Shown here: piece by piece, positions 54,727 to 63,918 of the stretch
Layout of the letters: the number at the start of each line of letters is the position of its first letter
Numbering within the stretch: position 1 is the stretch's first letter
NCBI RefSeq assembly: GCF_010015475.1
Contig: NZ_SSNI01000022.1
Span: forward strand, 44,545-108,544
Reading direction: 5' to 3'
From: Pontibacter pamirensis
Lineage (GTDB): Bacteria; Bacteroidota; Bacteroidia; Cytophagales; Hymenobacteraceae
DNA: 64,000 nt
Program-made: the position numbers and the translations under genes
The notes under the pieces: model-generated
The model's database searches: none
Told to the model about the DNA's origin: nothing
Seen by the model: only the letters and a program-made list of their open reading frames with translations

Positions 54727-55306
54727 TAGGAAGAGAACGAGCTGTCTCTTTTGCCTGCTGCCTAATTTTTGATAGCGTTCTGTGGAACGGATGATGTTGG
54801 TTTTGATCCAGGTTTAGGGGTAGCGGTATGCTCTTTATTAACTCTTCTTCCGGCTCCCATGGAGCAGGGTGTTCACACCAAGCGATGAATGCGTTCTGGT
54901 CCATCCATTCTGACAATGTTTCTTCTCCTTTAGAAAAAGTTAAGCGCTTGCCACTGCCGACTCTCCTCAACTGAATATTAAGTTCGGAACTAAGCAGGCA
55001 ACCGAGAGTAAGCCGAAGTGTTGAGCCTTCTGCATTACCTTTAAAGTGGTAGCGCACGCGGTGCTGGACTGTTTGGCTACTAGGCTTTGCACCATTCAAT
55101 GGAGGTGCTTTGGGAGATATACCTACATAAAGTAGCGTGTATTCATTATAGCGAATACAGTTTTCTGTAGGTACACCCGGAGGAACTTCTTTAAAGTACC
55201 AAGCATAAATTCCTGGTGCTTTTGGGATGGGACATAGCTTTTCTAAAATTTCTCTGCGAGACCAAAGCTGCGGTTGGCGAAATAACTGCTCTTCTACTTT
55301 ATTCAT
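54716..55306 (-). CDS. GIY-YIG nuclease-family protein
   Basis: 196 residues. The two-part signature is present: PGIYAWYF at about 31-38 (GIY) and TLLYVGIS at about 57-64 (YIG, here YVG). These are followed by a conserved Arg in VQHRVRYHF, a glutamate and an asparagine further on (LPLNLDQNQHHPFH). The catalytic tyrosines are present. Possible roles are repair, restriction or mobile-element functions. It is translationally coupled with the DUF6884 gene. Confidence 0.8.
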   Translation of the reverse strand: MNKVEEQLFRQPQLWSRREILEKLCPIPKAPGIYAWYFKEVPPGVPTENCIRYNEYTLLYVGISPKAPPLNGAKPSSQTVQHRVRYHFKGNAEGSTLRLTLGCLLSSELNIQLRRVGSGKRLTFSKGEETLSEWMDQNAFIAWCEHPAPWEPEEELIKSIPLPLNLDQNQHHPFHRTLSKIRQQAKETARSLPIVS

Positions 55307-55525
55307 CTATTTTTAACTGTTATTTAGCTTTTAAAAATGATTTAGTCTCTTCCCTGGTATACTTTGTTTGCACATTTAACCAGACTTCCAATGATGAGCT
55401 AATACTTGAATATATAAAGTATGTAATATATATTGCTAATCATATTTATACCTTTTGTAAATCTGGTGACGCTTCTGCAAACTTTAATAGTAGCATTTAC
55501 TAAACAATTATATACTAAAAACTAG

Positions 55526-55969
55526 ATGGAACAGGAACAGCTTTTTGAAAACGAACAGATTATCACTCAATCGTCCGAGGGGGTAGTTACATTAACTACA
55601 CACAGAATAAGATATGCAACTTCCGGTTGGGGACATGCTCAAATTACTTCTATGATGTTAGAAAGCATTAGCTCAATCCAGTCACATTTCAAAAGTGTGC
55701 CTTTGCTTATAATATTGGGAGCAACCGCATTTATTGCAGGGATTTTTTTGGGTGCAAATAATGAGGGTGGAGGGGCAGTTGCTAGTTTTGCAGTAGGGGC
55801 CATGCTGATAATACTATATTTTGCTTCAAGAAAGCATGTAGTGACTGTATCATCTAAGGGAGGTGCAGCATTTTCTTTCTTAGCTAAAGGAATGGACCAA
55901 TACGAAATAACAAGATTTATTGATCAGGTAGAGGAAGCAAAGCATAACCGCCGTGTATCGGTGCTTTAA
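55526..55969 (+). CDS. Small membrane protein with PH-like layout
   Basis: 147 residues. A soluble N-terminal part (VVTLTTHRIRYATSGWGHAQ) is followed by two hydrophobic helices (about 59-80 and 86-105), then a short beta-rich C-terminal part (HVVTVSSKGGAAFSFLAKGM). This resembles bacterial PH-domain-like proteins (THRI, ISSI motifs). Function is not recognised. It is followed by a very strong terminator hairpin shared with the convergent HIT gene. Confidence 0.6.
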   Translation: MEQEQLFENEQIITQSSEGVVTLTTHRIRYATSGWGHAQITSMMLESISSIQSHFKSVPLLIILGATAFIAGIFLGANNEGGGAVASFAVGAMLIILYFASRKHVVTVSSKGGAAFSFLAKGMDQYEITRFIDQVEEAKHNRRVSVL

Positions 55970-55991
55970 ACTATACCAGGTCTAGAAATTC

Positions 55992-56039
55992 AAAAACAGG
56001 AAATCCACCTACGGTACGATAGGTGGATTTCCTGTTTTT
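55992..56039. terminator. Bidirectional intrinsic terminator
   Basis: Perfect 20-bp arms at 55992-56011 and 56020-56039 with an 8-nt loop CGGTACGA. The arms start with AAAAACAGG and end with CCTGTTTTT, so both strands present a GC-containing stem followed by a U run. It separates the convergent genes ending at 55969 (+) and at 56042 (-). Confidence 0.93.
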
Positions 56040-56041
56040 AT

Positions 56042-56407
56042 TTAATAGTATCCTTTCCCCTCAATGCAATGCCTTATACCTCCTCTTGGGTCTGTCATGT
56101 CTCCCTTGTAGCGTGGTATAAGGTGGCAATGGAAATGCATAACAGTTTGGCCTGCTACTTCGCCACAGTTCATTCCGATGTTATACCCATCTGGGTTGAA
56201 ATCTTTCTCAATTAACTTTTTACAAATCTCTATAACCTGTGCAAGATGAGCTCTTTCTTCATTTGTCAGGTCGAAGTAATCTGCCCTTAGCTGGTTAGAG
56301 ACTATGAGAGAATGGCCATCAGATACAGGGTACTTGTCTCGGATGATGAAGAACATCTGGTCCTTGTAAATTATTCGGTCCTCTGGAATCTCAAGAAAAA
56401 CACTCAT
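56042..56407 (-). CDS. HIT-family nucleotide hydrolase/transferase
   Basis: 121 residues with the histidine triad HFHCHLIPR near 91 and the preceding NCGEVAGQTVMHFHCH pattern. HIT proteins cleave nucleoside phosphoramidates and similar bonds (for example AMP-lysine, AMP-NH2). It starts 2 bp after the HNH nuclease gene stop, so the two proteins are very likely made together. Confidence 0.92.
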   Translation of the reverse strand: MSVFLEIPEDRIIYKDQMFFIIRDKYPVSDGHSLIVSNQLRADYFDLTNEERAHLAQVIEICKKLIEKDFNPDGYNIGMNCGEVAGQTVMHFHCHLIPRYKGDMTDPRGGIRHCIEGKGYY

Positions 56408-56409
56408 GG

Positions 56410-57429
56410 TTAAAATGTAGATTGTAATTCAATTATAAGTTTCCGAGTGTGTATAGAGGCCTGTAAGGAAAGGTTGTAGTGGTATTCCAGAAATTGCCTC
56501 CGTTTCTCAGCGGTGCTGCCCGTCTGGTTGACAATCGTCTCTGACAGAGGATGCTTGCTTTCGATAAAGAATTCATTTCTGTTATACAGCCTTTGGAGGT
56601 ATTTGATTTCAGGAACCCTTGCACTCTTCTCCCTATTTACGCTGCTGTCTGCCAATACTAGATTCCACACGCCGTTTATGTTTGCTGGAAAGTGGAGCTG
56701 CTTGTTTATATGTGGCAGGAAATGGTCCACATCACATATAGTAGGAGAGAGGCTATTCACAGAAATGTCCTGGAAGCTATAGAAACATTTTCCTTTTTGA
56801 TAACCGTTTAACGAATCTCGCACAGAGGTAATGTCTATCCTTCGCATGATGTTGTTCTCAACAAAGAAGATGTCTTTGTCTGTATCGTACTGTACTTCCA
56901 GCAGGTTAGGATTAATGTCCAGGTTCCAAGCTGTCTCTACCAGCTTCCAACGAGCTTCTGTTTCTTGCCCGAAGTTCTGGAAGTGGAAGGACTCTTTCAG
57001 TTTTAGCAGGCTATCTGTGATGACAATTTCTTTTTTGCCGTTTTTGTAGTTCTTCTGATAAAAGGGATTGGGTATAGTGTCTCGGTTTACTACCTGAAAT
57101 GCATCTACGACATGTTTGAAGCCAAGCTTCTCTGTTTGGATTAGCAGTTCGTCTTTCTCAATCTCATGATTTATGAAGCTTCTGCACTTATCCAGAAACG
57201 TACTGGATGTTGAGTTGCCTTGCTTGTCATTTTGCTTTAGATGGTCTACTACATGCCTTGAAAATGGCTCAGCAAGTTCAGATAGTGAAACCGTAGTCTT
57301 TTCCTTTTCAACCATCTCAAGAAGAGCTTTGGCAAAAGCGAACTTATAAGTTGCAGTGTTCTTTCCAAAAAGGATGATGGCTCTCCATTGAGACTCTAGT
57401 GAGGGGTCGTTTACCTGGAACTTAACCAT
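56410..57429 (-). CDS. HNH endonuclease-family protein
   Basis: 339 residues. The N-terminal 200 residues are helical and not recognised. The C-terminal third carries an HNH pattern: KGKCFYSFQDI, then TICDVDHFLPH, then GVWNLVLADSSVNREK, with the His, Asn and the downstream N/K at the expected spacing. It lies 37 bp after an HEXXH-containing gene and 2 bp before a HIT gene on the same strand. The arrangement suggests a three-gene conflict or defence module (inference). Confidence 0.78.
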   Translation of the reverse strand: MVKFQVNDPSLESQWRAIILFGKNTATYKFAFAKALLEMVEKEKTTVSLSELAEPFSRHVVDHLKQNDKQGNSTSSTFLDKCRSFINHEIEKDELLIQTEKLGFKHVVDAFQVVNRDTIPNPFYQKNYKNGKKEIVITDSLLKLKESFHFQNFGQETEARWKLVETAWNLDINPNLLEVQYDTDKDIFFVENNIMRRIDITSVRDSLNGYQKGKCFYSFQDISVNSLSPTICDVDHFLPHINKQLHFPANINGVWNLVLADSSVNREKSARVPEIKYLQRLYNRNEFFIESKHPLSETIVNQTGSTAEKRRQFLEYHYNLSLQASIHTRKLIIELQSTF

Positions 57430-57466
57430 CGTGGTTGAAGAATTTTTAATGATGAAATTAGAATTC

Positions 57467-58441
57467 CTACTGTACTCGTTTTTTGTATTTTCTTATGTTC
57501 GTGATCATATAAACAGGCACTTTTCTATCGTCGGCTCCAAACTCACCTTTGATGGTAAAAAGTGCTGTCGATTTATGGCTTGGGTTGATATTGCCGCCTG
57601 CTATCTGAGCTGCAAAAGTTTTGTGTGCTTCAGCTGGGCCGCCATAATTTTTACAATGATAGTCTCTGTAGCCTGGAGGCATAGACTGAAGGTCGTACTT
57701 ATAGATGTCCTTGATTATACTCGATTTTATGCCGGTTCGCTTTGGCACAAGAACACTTTCCAAAACTGATGCTTCAGCCAAAGCCTCTTCTAGCCAATCG
57801 TCAGTGTACTGCAAAGGAGAAAACACATTTGTGTGGTAAGGTTTAAAAAAAGGCTGTGCAAAGGCAATTTCTAATTTGGTCGCAAATCTTTCGGTTTGGT
57901 AGTGAAAGAGCTCATGCCTGTACACAGCGTAAAGATAAACTGCCAGATACTGTTTTGAAGTGATAGAATAAGGTATATTCTTCTGTAAGAACTTAGCTCT
58001 TTCTCTTATAAGCTCAGGATATAGATATATGCCCCAGGGCGTTTTAGTGCTGTTGTAAAATGCATGCATTGGTAAATAGCAGCCAAAGGCATCTCGACCA
58101 AACTCGGCTACAAGGTTTGCAAGACCATCCGTTTCATCTTTATTAACACTAATACCAAAGTTAAAGCCTAACGACGACGTTGTATCTTCTGTTATGTAAG
58201 CTATATCTGAATTGCTGAGCTGCTCGAATATTGAATAAATGTCGACCTGCCTAATTTCAAGCCCATCAAAGCTTTCTAATGGAAACAGAGTTGGTTCCTG
58301 TTCGTGTAACTCCTCTAGTACGTCATCTAGAAAATGATACACATCACTTGCGCCATATAAGGCAGAAGGAACATGCGTTTCTAGAAAATCCATCTCTTCT
58401 CTGAAGGTTTTAGTAGATTTTATTTTAGTATTTGTTGCCAT
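57467..58441 (-). CDS. Putative zinc metallopeptidase (HEXXH, gluzincin-like)
   Basis: 324 residues, no named family recognised. YRHELFHYQTERFA (174-187) contains HELFH (176-180), and WLEEALAEASV (216-226) supplies candidate third-ligand glutamates 38-39 residues after the second His, the gluzincin layout. No signal peptide or membrane segment is visible, so it acts inside the cell. It is the first gene of the unit with the HNH and HIT genes. Confidence 0.65.
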   Translation of the reverse strand: MATNTKIKSTKTFREEMDFLETHVPSALYGASDVYHFLDDVLEELHEQEPTLFPLESFDGLEIRQVDIYSIFEQLSNSDIAYITEDTTSSLGFNFGISVNKDETDGLANLVAEFGRDAFGCYLPMHAFYNSTKTPWGIYLYPELIRERAKFLQKNIPYSITSKQYLAVYLYAVYRHELFHYQTERFATKLEIAFAQPFFKPYHTNVFSPLQYTDDWLEEALAEASVLESVLVPKRTGIKSSIIKDIYKYDLQSMPPGYRDYHCKNYGGPAEAHKTFAAQIAGGNINPSHKSTALFTIKGEFGADDRKVPVYMITNIRKYKKRVQ

Positions 58442-58778
58442 CTTTCAGGTACATTATTGTTCCACTTTATGGTAGCTGTAGTAGAGCCTTATTGGTTGTT
58501 AGATTTGATTTTTTGTAAAAAAAATTTGCATACTGTAGGAAAAGTTCTTTTACTCTAATTTATAAAAAAAGTATATGTATATATCAAAGCAAGAATATGT
58601 GCAATAAACCTGTTGTGGTTTATGTGATTATTATACAATAACAAAATTTATAAAATTAGTCATGTCATTTGTTTCACGCCACTAAGTGCATTGTGTCAAG
58701 GTGATAATCTTACACTACTTGTAGTTATCTAAGGATTGGTATTAATATTTATTAGTACTTTTTAATAGTATAACTACT
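58442..58778. other. AT-rich intergenic region
   Basis: About 340 bp, strongly AT-rich, between the Septu-like and the HEXXH units. It contains an inverted repeat ATAAACC (58604-58610), 6-nt loop, GGTTTAT (58617-58623), with no T run. No gene is supported. It should hold the promoter of the HEXXH-HNH-HIT unit. Confidence 0.5.
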
Positions 58779-59567
58779 TTAAATTTTAGCTAAGTGGGTT
58801 TTAAAATTACATTTAAACATACTACTATATTCAGACCATTCTGACACGCAAGTTTCTAAAAGATCTAGAAACCTTTTTCTTGCTTCAGGGGCTTTGATAG
58901 AATCTGCTGTTATTTCTACTATATTTTCTAAAGCTCTTAAACGTGCCAATGATTCAAGTCTATCTTCATTCAACTCCTCTCTATCCAGTCCAAGATATTT
59001 TATAGTAATAGTTCCTTTGGCTGTAGAAGATTCTGGTATTGCTCCATGAAAAGATATATGATCTTCCGGATTGATGTTCCCTCCTGGATCAATAAAACTC
59101 GGATCCTCTAAAGCTATATCTCTCAATAAGGGATTTGCTCTATTAAGATTATCTTCAAGAGGAAAATAATTAAGCTTATTACGACCATTACAAATCTGGC
59201 AAGACAAATACAGATTTGACCACTCATAAGCCAGCCAAAAGTATCCTGGATACTCTAAGTTTGAATTTTCATCCTGCTTATATGCAGCTTTAGGTCTAAA
59301 GTGTTCTACATCTCCATAAGATATATGGGTTATTTTTGCTTCACAAAAGCAACATTTATGACTTTGTATATGCTTAAGAAGTTCTTTAACAGTATCATGG
59401 GCATAAATGTCCGAAGAGAATTCAAACTTTGATCTTGTAGAGTTGTTAGTTAAATGAAAACCCGCAGAAGCACCTTCATATAAAGCACTATTCGCATTTC
59501 TTTCAGCTACTCCTTCATTCAATAATACAGCAGGAGTTTTATAATTTCCTTTATCTATTTTTATCAT
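58779..59567 (-). CDS. ptuB: PtuB-like HNH nuclease (Septu-type, TIGR02646-like)
   Basis: 262 residues. A zinc-finger HNH nuclease: KCCFC (71-75), the catalytic YGDVEHFRPK (84-93), WSNLYLSC then QICNGRNK (123-131). The Cys pairs bind a structural zinc; His89 and Asn130/Lys131 are the HNH catalytic residues. In Septu systems PtuB is the effector nuclease controlled by the PtuA ATPase. The start is 17 nt inside the ATPase gene, so translation is coupled. Assignment to Septu is by architecture. Confidence 0.8.
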   Translation of the reverse strand: MIKIDKGNYKTPAVLLNEGVAERNANSALYEGASAGFHLTNNSTRSKFEFSSDIYAHDTVKELLKHIQSHKCCFCEAKITHISYGDVEHFRPKAAYKQDENSNLEYPGYFWLAYEWSNLYLSCQICNGRNKLNYFPLEDNLNRANPLLRDIALEDPSFIDPGGNINPEDHISFHGAIPESSTAKGTITIKYLGLDREELNEDRLESLARLRALENIVEITADSIKAPEARKRFLDLLETCVSEWSEYSSMFKCNFKTHLAKI

Positions 59568-61143
59568 TCTTCAATGAATCTGCTGTTTGTTTGATAAAAG
59601 CCATAGCCTCTAATTCATCTATTGTTTCGCCTGTAGGTAAATAACCTATTTCGTTTTCATAACTTTTTAAAAGCTTTTTATCCTCCTCATTAAGGTTTCC
59701 TTTTCTTATTATTTCTAACCTCTTCTTCATTAGATCATCAATTTCAGGAGGACGTGTACTATCAAAATCGAAGTACTCGCTTGCTAATACTTGATCTATC
59801 CGCCAATTGTGAATTTTTAAATCATCGGAGACAACTTCTATTTTTCCACTCTCATACTTTTTATACAAAAAAATGTCTGCATTTTCCGCGGCTTGAACAA
59901 TCAAAGGGCTATGAGTTGCGACTATGATGTGGCTATTGTCATCATTTAAATTAAACTGTTCAAGTAGTCTAACATATTCTCTTTGCCACCGAGGGTTTAG
60001 ATGAGTATCAGGTTCATCTAAGAGGAAAAGACAGTCATCTTGGCCAGTAATTAGGATTAGCCCAAGGACAGTAATCAATTGTCTTTCTCCTTCACTCAGC
60101 TCAGTAAAATCATAAGAAATACCTTCTATTTTAGATTCTACCTTAAGGTTGATAGACGAAATAACGTCAATTAAAGACAAGGTTTCAAAGGCATCAAAAA
60201 AGCTAATTGGATGACCAAACTCTTCATAGATTTTTAAAGCGGCATCTTCTTTATTTATGGAGTTGAATTCTAAAAATTCTTTTTCTGTCTTTGAATCTTC
60301 TGCGTCTGTTACACCATATGTCGGCGGCGAAAAACTATAATCATAAAAGAACCTTAAAATTTTATTTGCTTTACCCTTTGCACCCCAGAAGGGGTATTGG
60401 GCTTTTTGCTTTCCTATAAGGTTTTCTTCAAGTTGTAGTACACCATGTTTTTTATGAACAGAATCGCCCAGCTTGTACCACTTAGGTTGTTGTAACTTTA
60501 AGTCAAATTCATAAAGCTTTTCGAAGCTTGTATAATTTTCAATCAATTCTTTGATCCTTTCTTGGAACTTCTTGCTTTTATCTTGCCCACGGTATAAAAG
60601 CAATGTTAGGAGTACCATTTGCGCATGATGATTATCTGCAAAAAATAGCCTTCTAAAATTTTTATCAAGTCCTTTGTTACCTTTTAAGTCATCCCACACC
60701 TTTTTCTCAAAAGGTTCTATGATTTCCTTTATTCTCTTGTTCTCGCCGGAATAGTAGCCTATTATATACTTAGGGAGAAGATTTTCGCTTTTAAGTTTTT
60801 TGAAATCTGAAAAGGGGAGCTCCTGTAACTCATTTATAGAACTTAATTTTTTGATCCATACTTTGAAGGTGCTTTCCTTACATTCTATTCGTACTTCATG
60901 ATTTTTACATAAGTAATGGATATCATATTCAAAATGATTTAACTCGTAGGCCCAGTTTTCAAAATCATCTTGATTATCTAGTAAATCTAAGTCTCTAAAA
61001 ATTAGCGCTAGTACCTCGATAAGATTAGATTTTCCTAATCCATTTTGCCCTACAAGCAGAGAGATAAGGCTATTGGCCTTGAAGTTTACTGTAAGGTTTT
61101 CAATGTTTTTATACTTTGAAATCCAGAGGCTTTTGATCTTCAT
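59551..61143 (-). CDS. ptuA: PtuA-like AAA/ABC-type ATPase (Septu-type)
   Basis: 530 residues of the SMC/RecF-like OLD-group ATPases. Walker A GQNGLGKS (32-39), ABC signature LSEGERQL (349-356), Walker B CLFLLDEPDT (371-380) and H-loop ATHSP near 409 are complete. No TOPRIM nuclease domain follows, so it is not a full OLD nuclease; the nuclease is the separate PtuB-like protein. The C terminus is helical and charged. Its start lies 35 nt inside hsdS, so it belongs to the same transcription unit as the type I modification genes. Function as a phage sensor is known for Septu, not shown here. Confidence 0.82.
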   Translation of the reverse strand: MKIKSLWISKYKNIENLTVNFKANSLISLLVGQNGLGKSNLIEVLALIFRDLDLLDNQDDFENWAYELNHFEYDIHYLCKNHEVRIECKESTFKVWIKKLSSINELQELPFSDFKKLKSENLLPKYIIGYYSGENKRIKEIIEPFEKKVWDDLKGNKGLDKNFRRLFFADNHHAQMVLLTLLLYRGQDKSKKFQERIKELIENYTSFEKLYEFDLKLQQPKWYKLGDSVHKKHGVLQLEENLIGKQKAQYPFWGAKGKANKILRFFYDYSFSPPTYGVTDAEDSKTEKEFLEFNSINKEDAALKIYEEFGHPISFFDAFETLSLIDVISSINLKVESKIEGISYDFTELSEGERQLITVLGLILITGQDDCLFLLDEPDTHLNPRWQREYVRLLEQFNLNDDNSHIIVATHSPLIVQAAENADIFLYKKYESGKIEVVSDDLKIHNWRIDQVLASEYFDFDSTRPPEIDDLMKKRLEIIRKGNLNEEDKKLLKSYENEIGYLPTGETIDELEAMAFIKQTADSLKNDKNR

Positions 61144-62518
61144 GCTTAAATGTCTTACTTATGTTCTTCTTACCCTTACTAGGTTTTGATGTAGCGGCTT
61201 TTACAGCTTTTATCTTCTCCAGCAACAGGCTGGCGGGTTCATCATTGGGGTCTTGTGGCACCAGCTCGCCGCGGAAGGCTTTGGCTAAAAGGGCCTGCGG
61301 AAGCTTATCTATTTTTTCTTTTAATTTGATATAGTAGCCCTTAATGGCATCGGCTTTGGCAAACAGTGTTTCTACTCTTTTGACGATTTCTTTTTGTTCT
61401 GCGAGGGGAGGGATTGGAATTTCAAAGTTTCTGCACTGGGATAATGATATGTTCACCTGTCCAACCATGCCTCTTGTTTCCTTGTGGATGTCTCTAATTA
61501 CAACACCTTCACAGAAGTAGAAGTATAAATACTTATTTAGTAAGTATTTTTTAGTTCTAAAGAGTGTAATTGCCTGATTATGATTCCACTCCTCATGTTC
61601 GTCAGGCAGTATGGCTATTTTACCGAGTGGAGGGCCAACGATATTCATCAATACATCTCCAGGAAAGGCAATTGACTTTTTTAGCTTTGATGAGTGGATG
61701 TCTGGCTTTACAAATTGAGGCTTGTAATTAAAGTCTATTTTCTGATTTACAATATTGTAAACCTTTAGAAATGGAACACCTGAGTCATCAAAACCATCAG
61801 GTTTAGGCGTTCCTCCACTTTGAACTTTTGAGCAACAGTCCTGTGCTTTCTCAAACTTCCAATCAGCCAACTCCTGGCTGTCTCGCCAATCCTCCGTCAG
61901 CTTGCCGGTAACGGCTTGGGTTAGGATGGATTGGCGGAAGCTTTTAAGAAGCTCCAGTATACGCTCCAGCCTTGCTTTCAGGGTATCAAGGTGCTGAAAG
62001 GCTTTATCCAGTTTTGCTACGATTCGCTTTTGCTCAGCAAAGGGAGGAAGAGGGAGTAGTAATTCTTCAACAGAACCTTTTCTAACAGAAGGCACAGCAT
62101 TTCCAGCACTAAACTGAGCGAGTTCTTGTGTTAGAAGAAAGAAGTATAAAAACTTAGATTGTTCCTCCAAAATTGGAGATACTCCCATGACGTTATTGTC
62201 AACTAATGATGGCTCTGATAAAATAGCTCTCCTGTTCAACTTTAAAGCTTCACCAATTTTAGCAAACACAACGGTACCTTTGGGAAGCTTTCTGCCCTTA
62301 AGCTTTTTTAAATCTTGTTCGTCAATGTAGTTGTTAGCTTCTGTTAAAAATTGTTCACTTCTTAGATGAGCTTTTGAAATATCTCCAACCTTAAAAAAAG
62401 GTATATCCTTATCTAAACTCCCTTGATATGAATTAGGAAAACCTATTCCAGAAACTACCTCTGCAACATCTCTCAATTGTACATCAATCCAACCTTCAGG
62501 TAATTCTCTTTCTATCAT
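61109..62518 (-). CDS. hsdS: Type I restriction-modification specificity subunit HsdS
   Basis: 469 residues in the two-half layout. The first target-recognition domain spans about 5-160, followed by the conserved helix LPPFAEQKRIVAKLDKAFQH near 165. The second domain spans about 220-375, followed by PPLAEQKEIVKRVETLFAKA and then LLAKAFRGELVPQDPNDEPA. The C-terminal tail is basic (TSKPSKGKKNISKTFKHEDQ). It overlaps hsdM by 4 nt (ATGA) and the ATPase gene by 35 nt. It reads the DNA target for the methylase and restriction complex; no hsdR is in the window. Confidence 0.94.
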   Translation of the reverse strand: MIERELPEGWIDVQLRDVAEVVSGIGFPNSYQGSLDKDIPFFKVGDISKAHLRSEQFLTEANNYIDEQDLKKLKGRKLPKGTVVFAKIGEALKLNRRAILSEPSLVDNNVMGVSPILEEQSKFLYFFLLTQELAQFSAGNAVPSVRKGSVEELLLPLPPFAEQKRIVAKLDKAFQHLDTLKARLERILELLKSFRQSILTQAVTGKLTEDWRDSQELADWKFEKAQDCCSKVQSGGTPKPDGFDDSGVPFLKVYNIVNQKIDFNYKPQFVKPDIHSSKLKKSIAFPGDVLMNIVGPPLGKIAILPDEHEEWNHNQAITLFRTKKYLLNKYLYFYFCEGVVIRDIHKETRGMVGQVNISLSQCRNFEIPIPPLAEQKEIVKRVETLFAKADAIKGYYIKLKEKIDKLPQALLAKAFRGELVPQDPNDEPASLLLEKIKAVKAATSKPSKGKKNISKTFKHEDQKPLDFKV

Positions 62519-63888
62519 CCCAACAATGCTATTATCTGGTTTAACTCTGCTTGTATAATTTTCAGCTCGTCGGCAGCTTCGCGGGCAATGTCTATAGGCT
62601 CCTCTGTGTGAGCGCTGCTGCTATAGTTATCGTCGGCAATCAGGCCAAGGTCCAGGGAGTCGTTCTTTTTAATAATCTCTTCGCGGGTGAGGCAGCTCCA
62701 GCGCTCGTCCTGCACCTCGGCCCGCTTTGCATGGTCTATGCTGCCGTCAAAAGCGTCTTTCACCTCGTTCAGCGGCACGCCTCCGGTATAGGCTGTTACA
62801 AAGTCGGAGAAGGCGGAGCGGGTAAAAGGCGTGCGCTTGCCGTAGCTTGGGGCGTTGGTGCGCATGTCGTAAAACCAAACTTTGTCGGTGTTGCCTGTCT
62901 CTGTTTGACCGCGCTCAAAAAACAGCACATTTGTCTTTACACCGGCCGCATAAAAAATGCCCGTTGGCAGGCGCAGGATGGTGTGCAGCTTACACTTGTC
63001 CATCAGGTCTTTGCGTATCTTACGGCCGTCGCCATCTTCAAACAGCACGTTATCAGGAAGCACCACAGCGGCTCTTGCACCACCGCGTTTGTGCAGCGAG
63101 CGGTAAATATGTTGCAAAAAGTTAAGCTGCTTGTTCCCTGATAGGTATACCAAGTCGTCGCGCGTAGGCCGCTCGCCGCCTTGCTTCGTGCCGAAAGGCG
63201 GGTTAGCTAGCACGCCATCAAAATTCTTAAAGTTCTTTCCTATTTCAGAAAGTGTGTCTCCCATCGCGATAGAACTTTCCAGGCCGTGCAACTTGGCGTT
63301 CATGAGGGCGAGGCGGTGGGCATCCTGCACAAGTTCGCAACCGCTAAATGCTTCATATACCTGGAACTGGCGTTGCTCGCTGTTCAGGTCGAAGTAGTTG
63401 TCAGTTTTGTCGCGCAGGTACTGGTCAGCAGCAATCATAAAGCCAAAAGTACCGGCGGCAGGGTCGTTCCAGCGCTCGCCCAATTTTGGGGAAATCAACT
63501 CTACCATCACGTTGATGAGTGGCCGGGGGGTAAAGTACTGGCCTGCGCCGCTTTTCTTCTCACCGGCGTTACGCTCCAGCAGCTCTTCATAAATAGTAGC
63601 AATCTTATCCTGCTCCACATCGTCATACCAGTCGATGGCGTCGATGCTCGTTACCAGCGTTTTCAAATTAACCGGTTTGCGCAGGGTAGTAGAAGCATTG
63701 GTATAAATTTCCTTTACCGCTGCATTGTCAGACTTGGTGCTGATAGTAGCCAGCAGCTCGCGGTAAGTGTCAAAGAGGTCTTTGTTATCGGTAATGCTTT
63801 TGAGCTTGCCCCAGCGGTATTCTTCCGGTATGGCCTCCTCAAAATCTTTTACTTCAGATAATCTCAGGAAAAGTAAGTAATGGGACAA
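62515..63888 (-). CDS. hsdM: Type I restriction-modification methylase HsdM, 5'-truncated
   Basis: 457 residues as open. N6-adenine methyltransferase with motif I DPAAGTFGFMI and motif IV NPPFGTKQGG, plus the preceding KKSGAGQYFTPRPLINVMVE. The N-terminal HsdM domain starts abruptly: SHYLLFLRLSEVKDFEEAIP EEYRWGKL is conserved, but the usual roughly 30 residues before it (helices with an N-terminal LWN/YxxLTELxYLL pattern) are absent. Upstream in frame there is a TAA at once, so the only available starts are weak (TTG at 63888). An IS630-type transposase begins at 63919 on the other strand, suggesting the element removed the promoter and 5' end. Probably not expressed normally. Confidence 0.88.
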   Translation of the reverse strand: MSHYLLFLRLSEVKDFEEAIPEEYRWGKLKSITDNKDLFDTYRELLATISTKSDNAAVKEIYTNASTTLRKPVNLKTLVTSIDAIDWYDDVEQDKIATIYEELLERNAGEKKSGAGQYFTPRPLINVMVELISPKLGERWNDPAAGTFGFMIAADQYLRDKTDNYFDLNSEQRQFQVYEAFSGCELVQDAHRLALMNAKLHGLESSIAMGDTLSEIGKNFKNFDGVLANPPFGTKQGGERPTRDDLVYLSGNKQLNFLQHIYRSLHKRGGARAAVVLPDNVLFEDGDGRKIRKDLMDKCKLHTILRLPTGIFYAAGVKTNVLFFERGQTETGNTDKVWFYDMRTNAPSYGKRTPFTRSAFSDFVTAYTGGVPLNEVKDAFDGSIDHAKRAEVQDERWSCLTREEIIKKNDSLDLGLIADDNYSSSAHTEEPIDIAREAADELKIIQAELNQIIALLG

Positions 63889-63918
63889 ATTTAGCTTGAA
63901 GTATGTTTTTTCTTAGCT

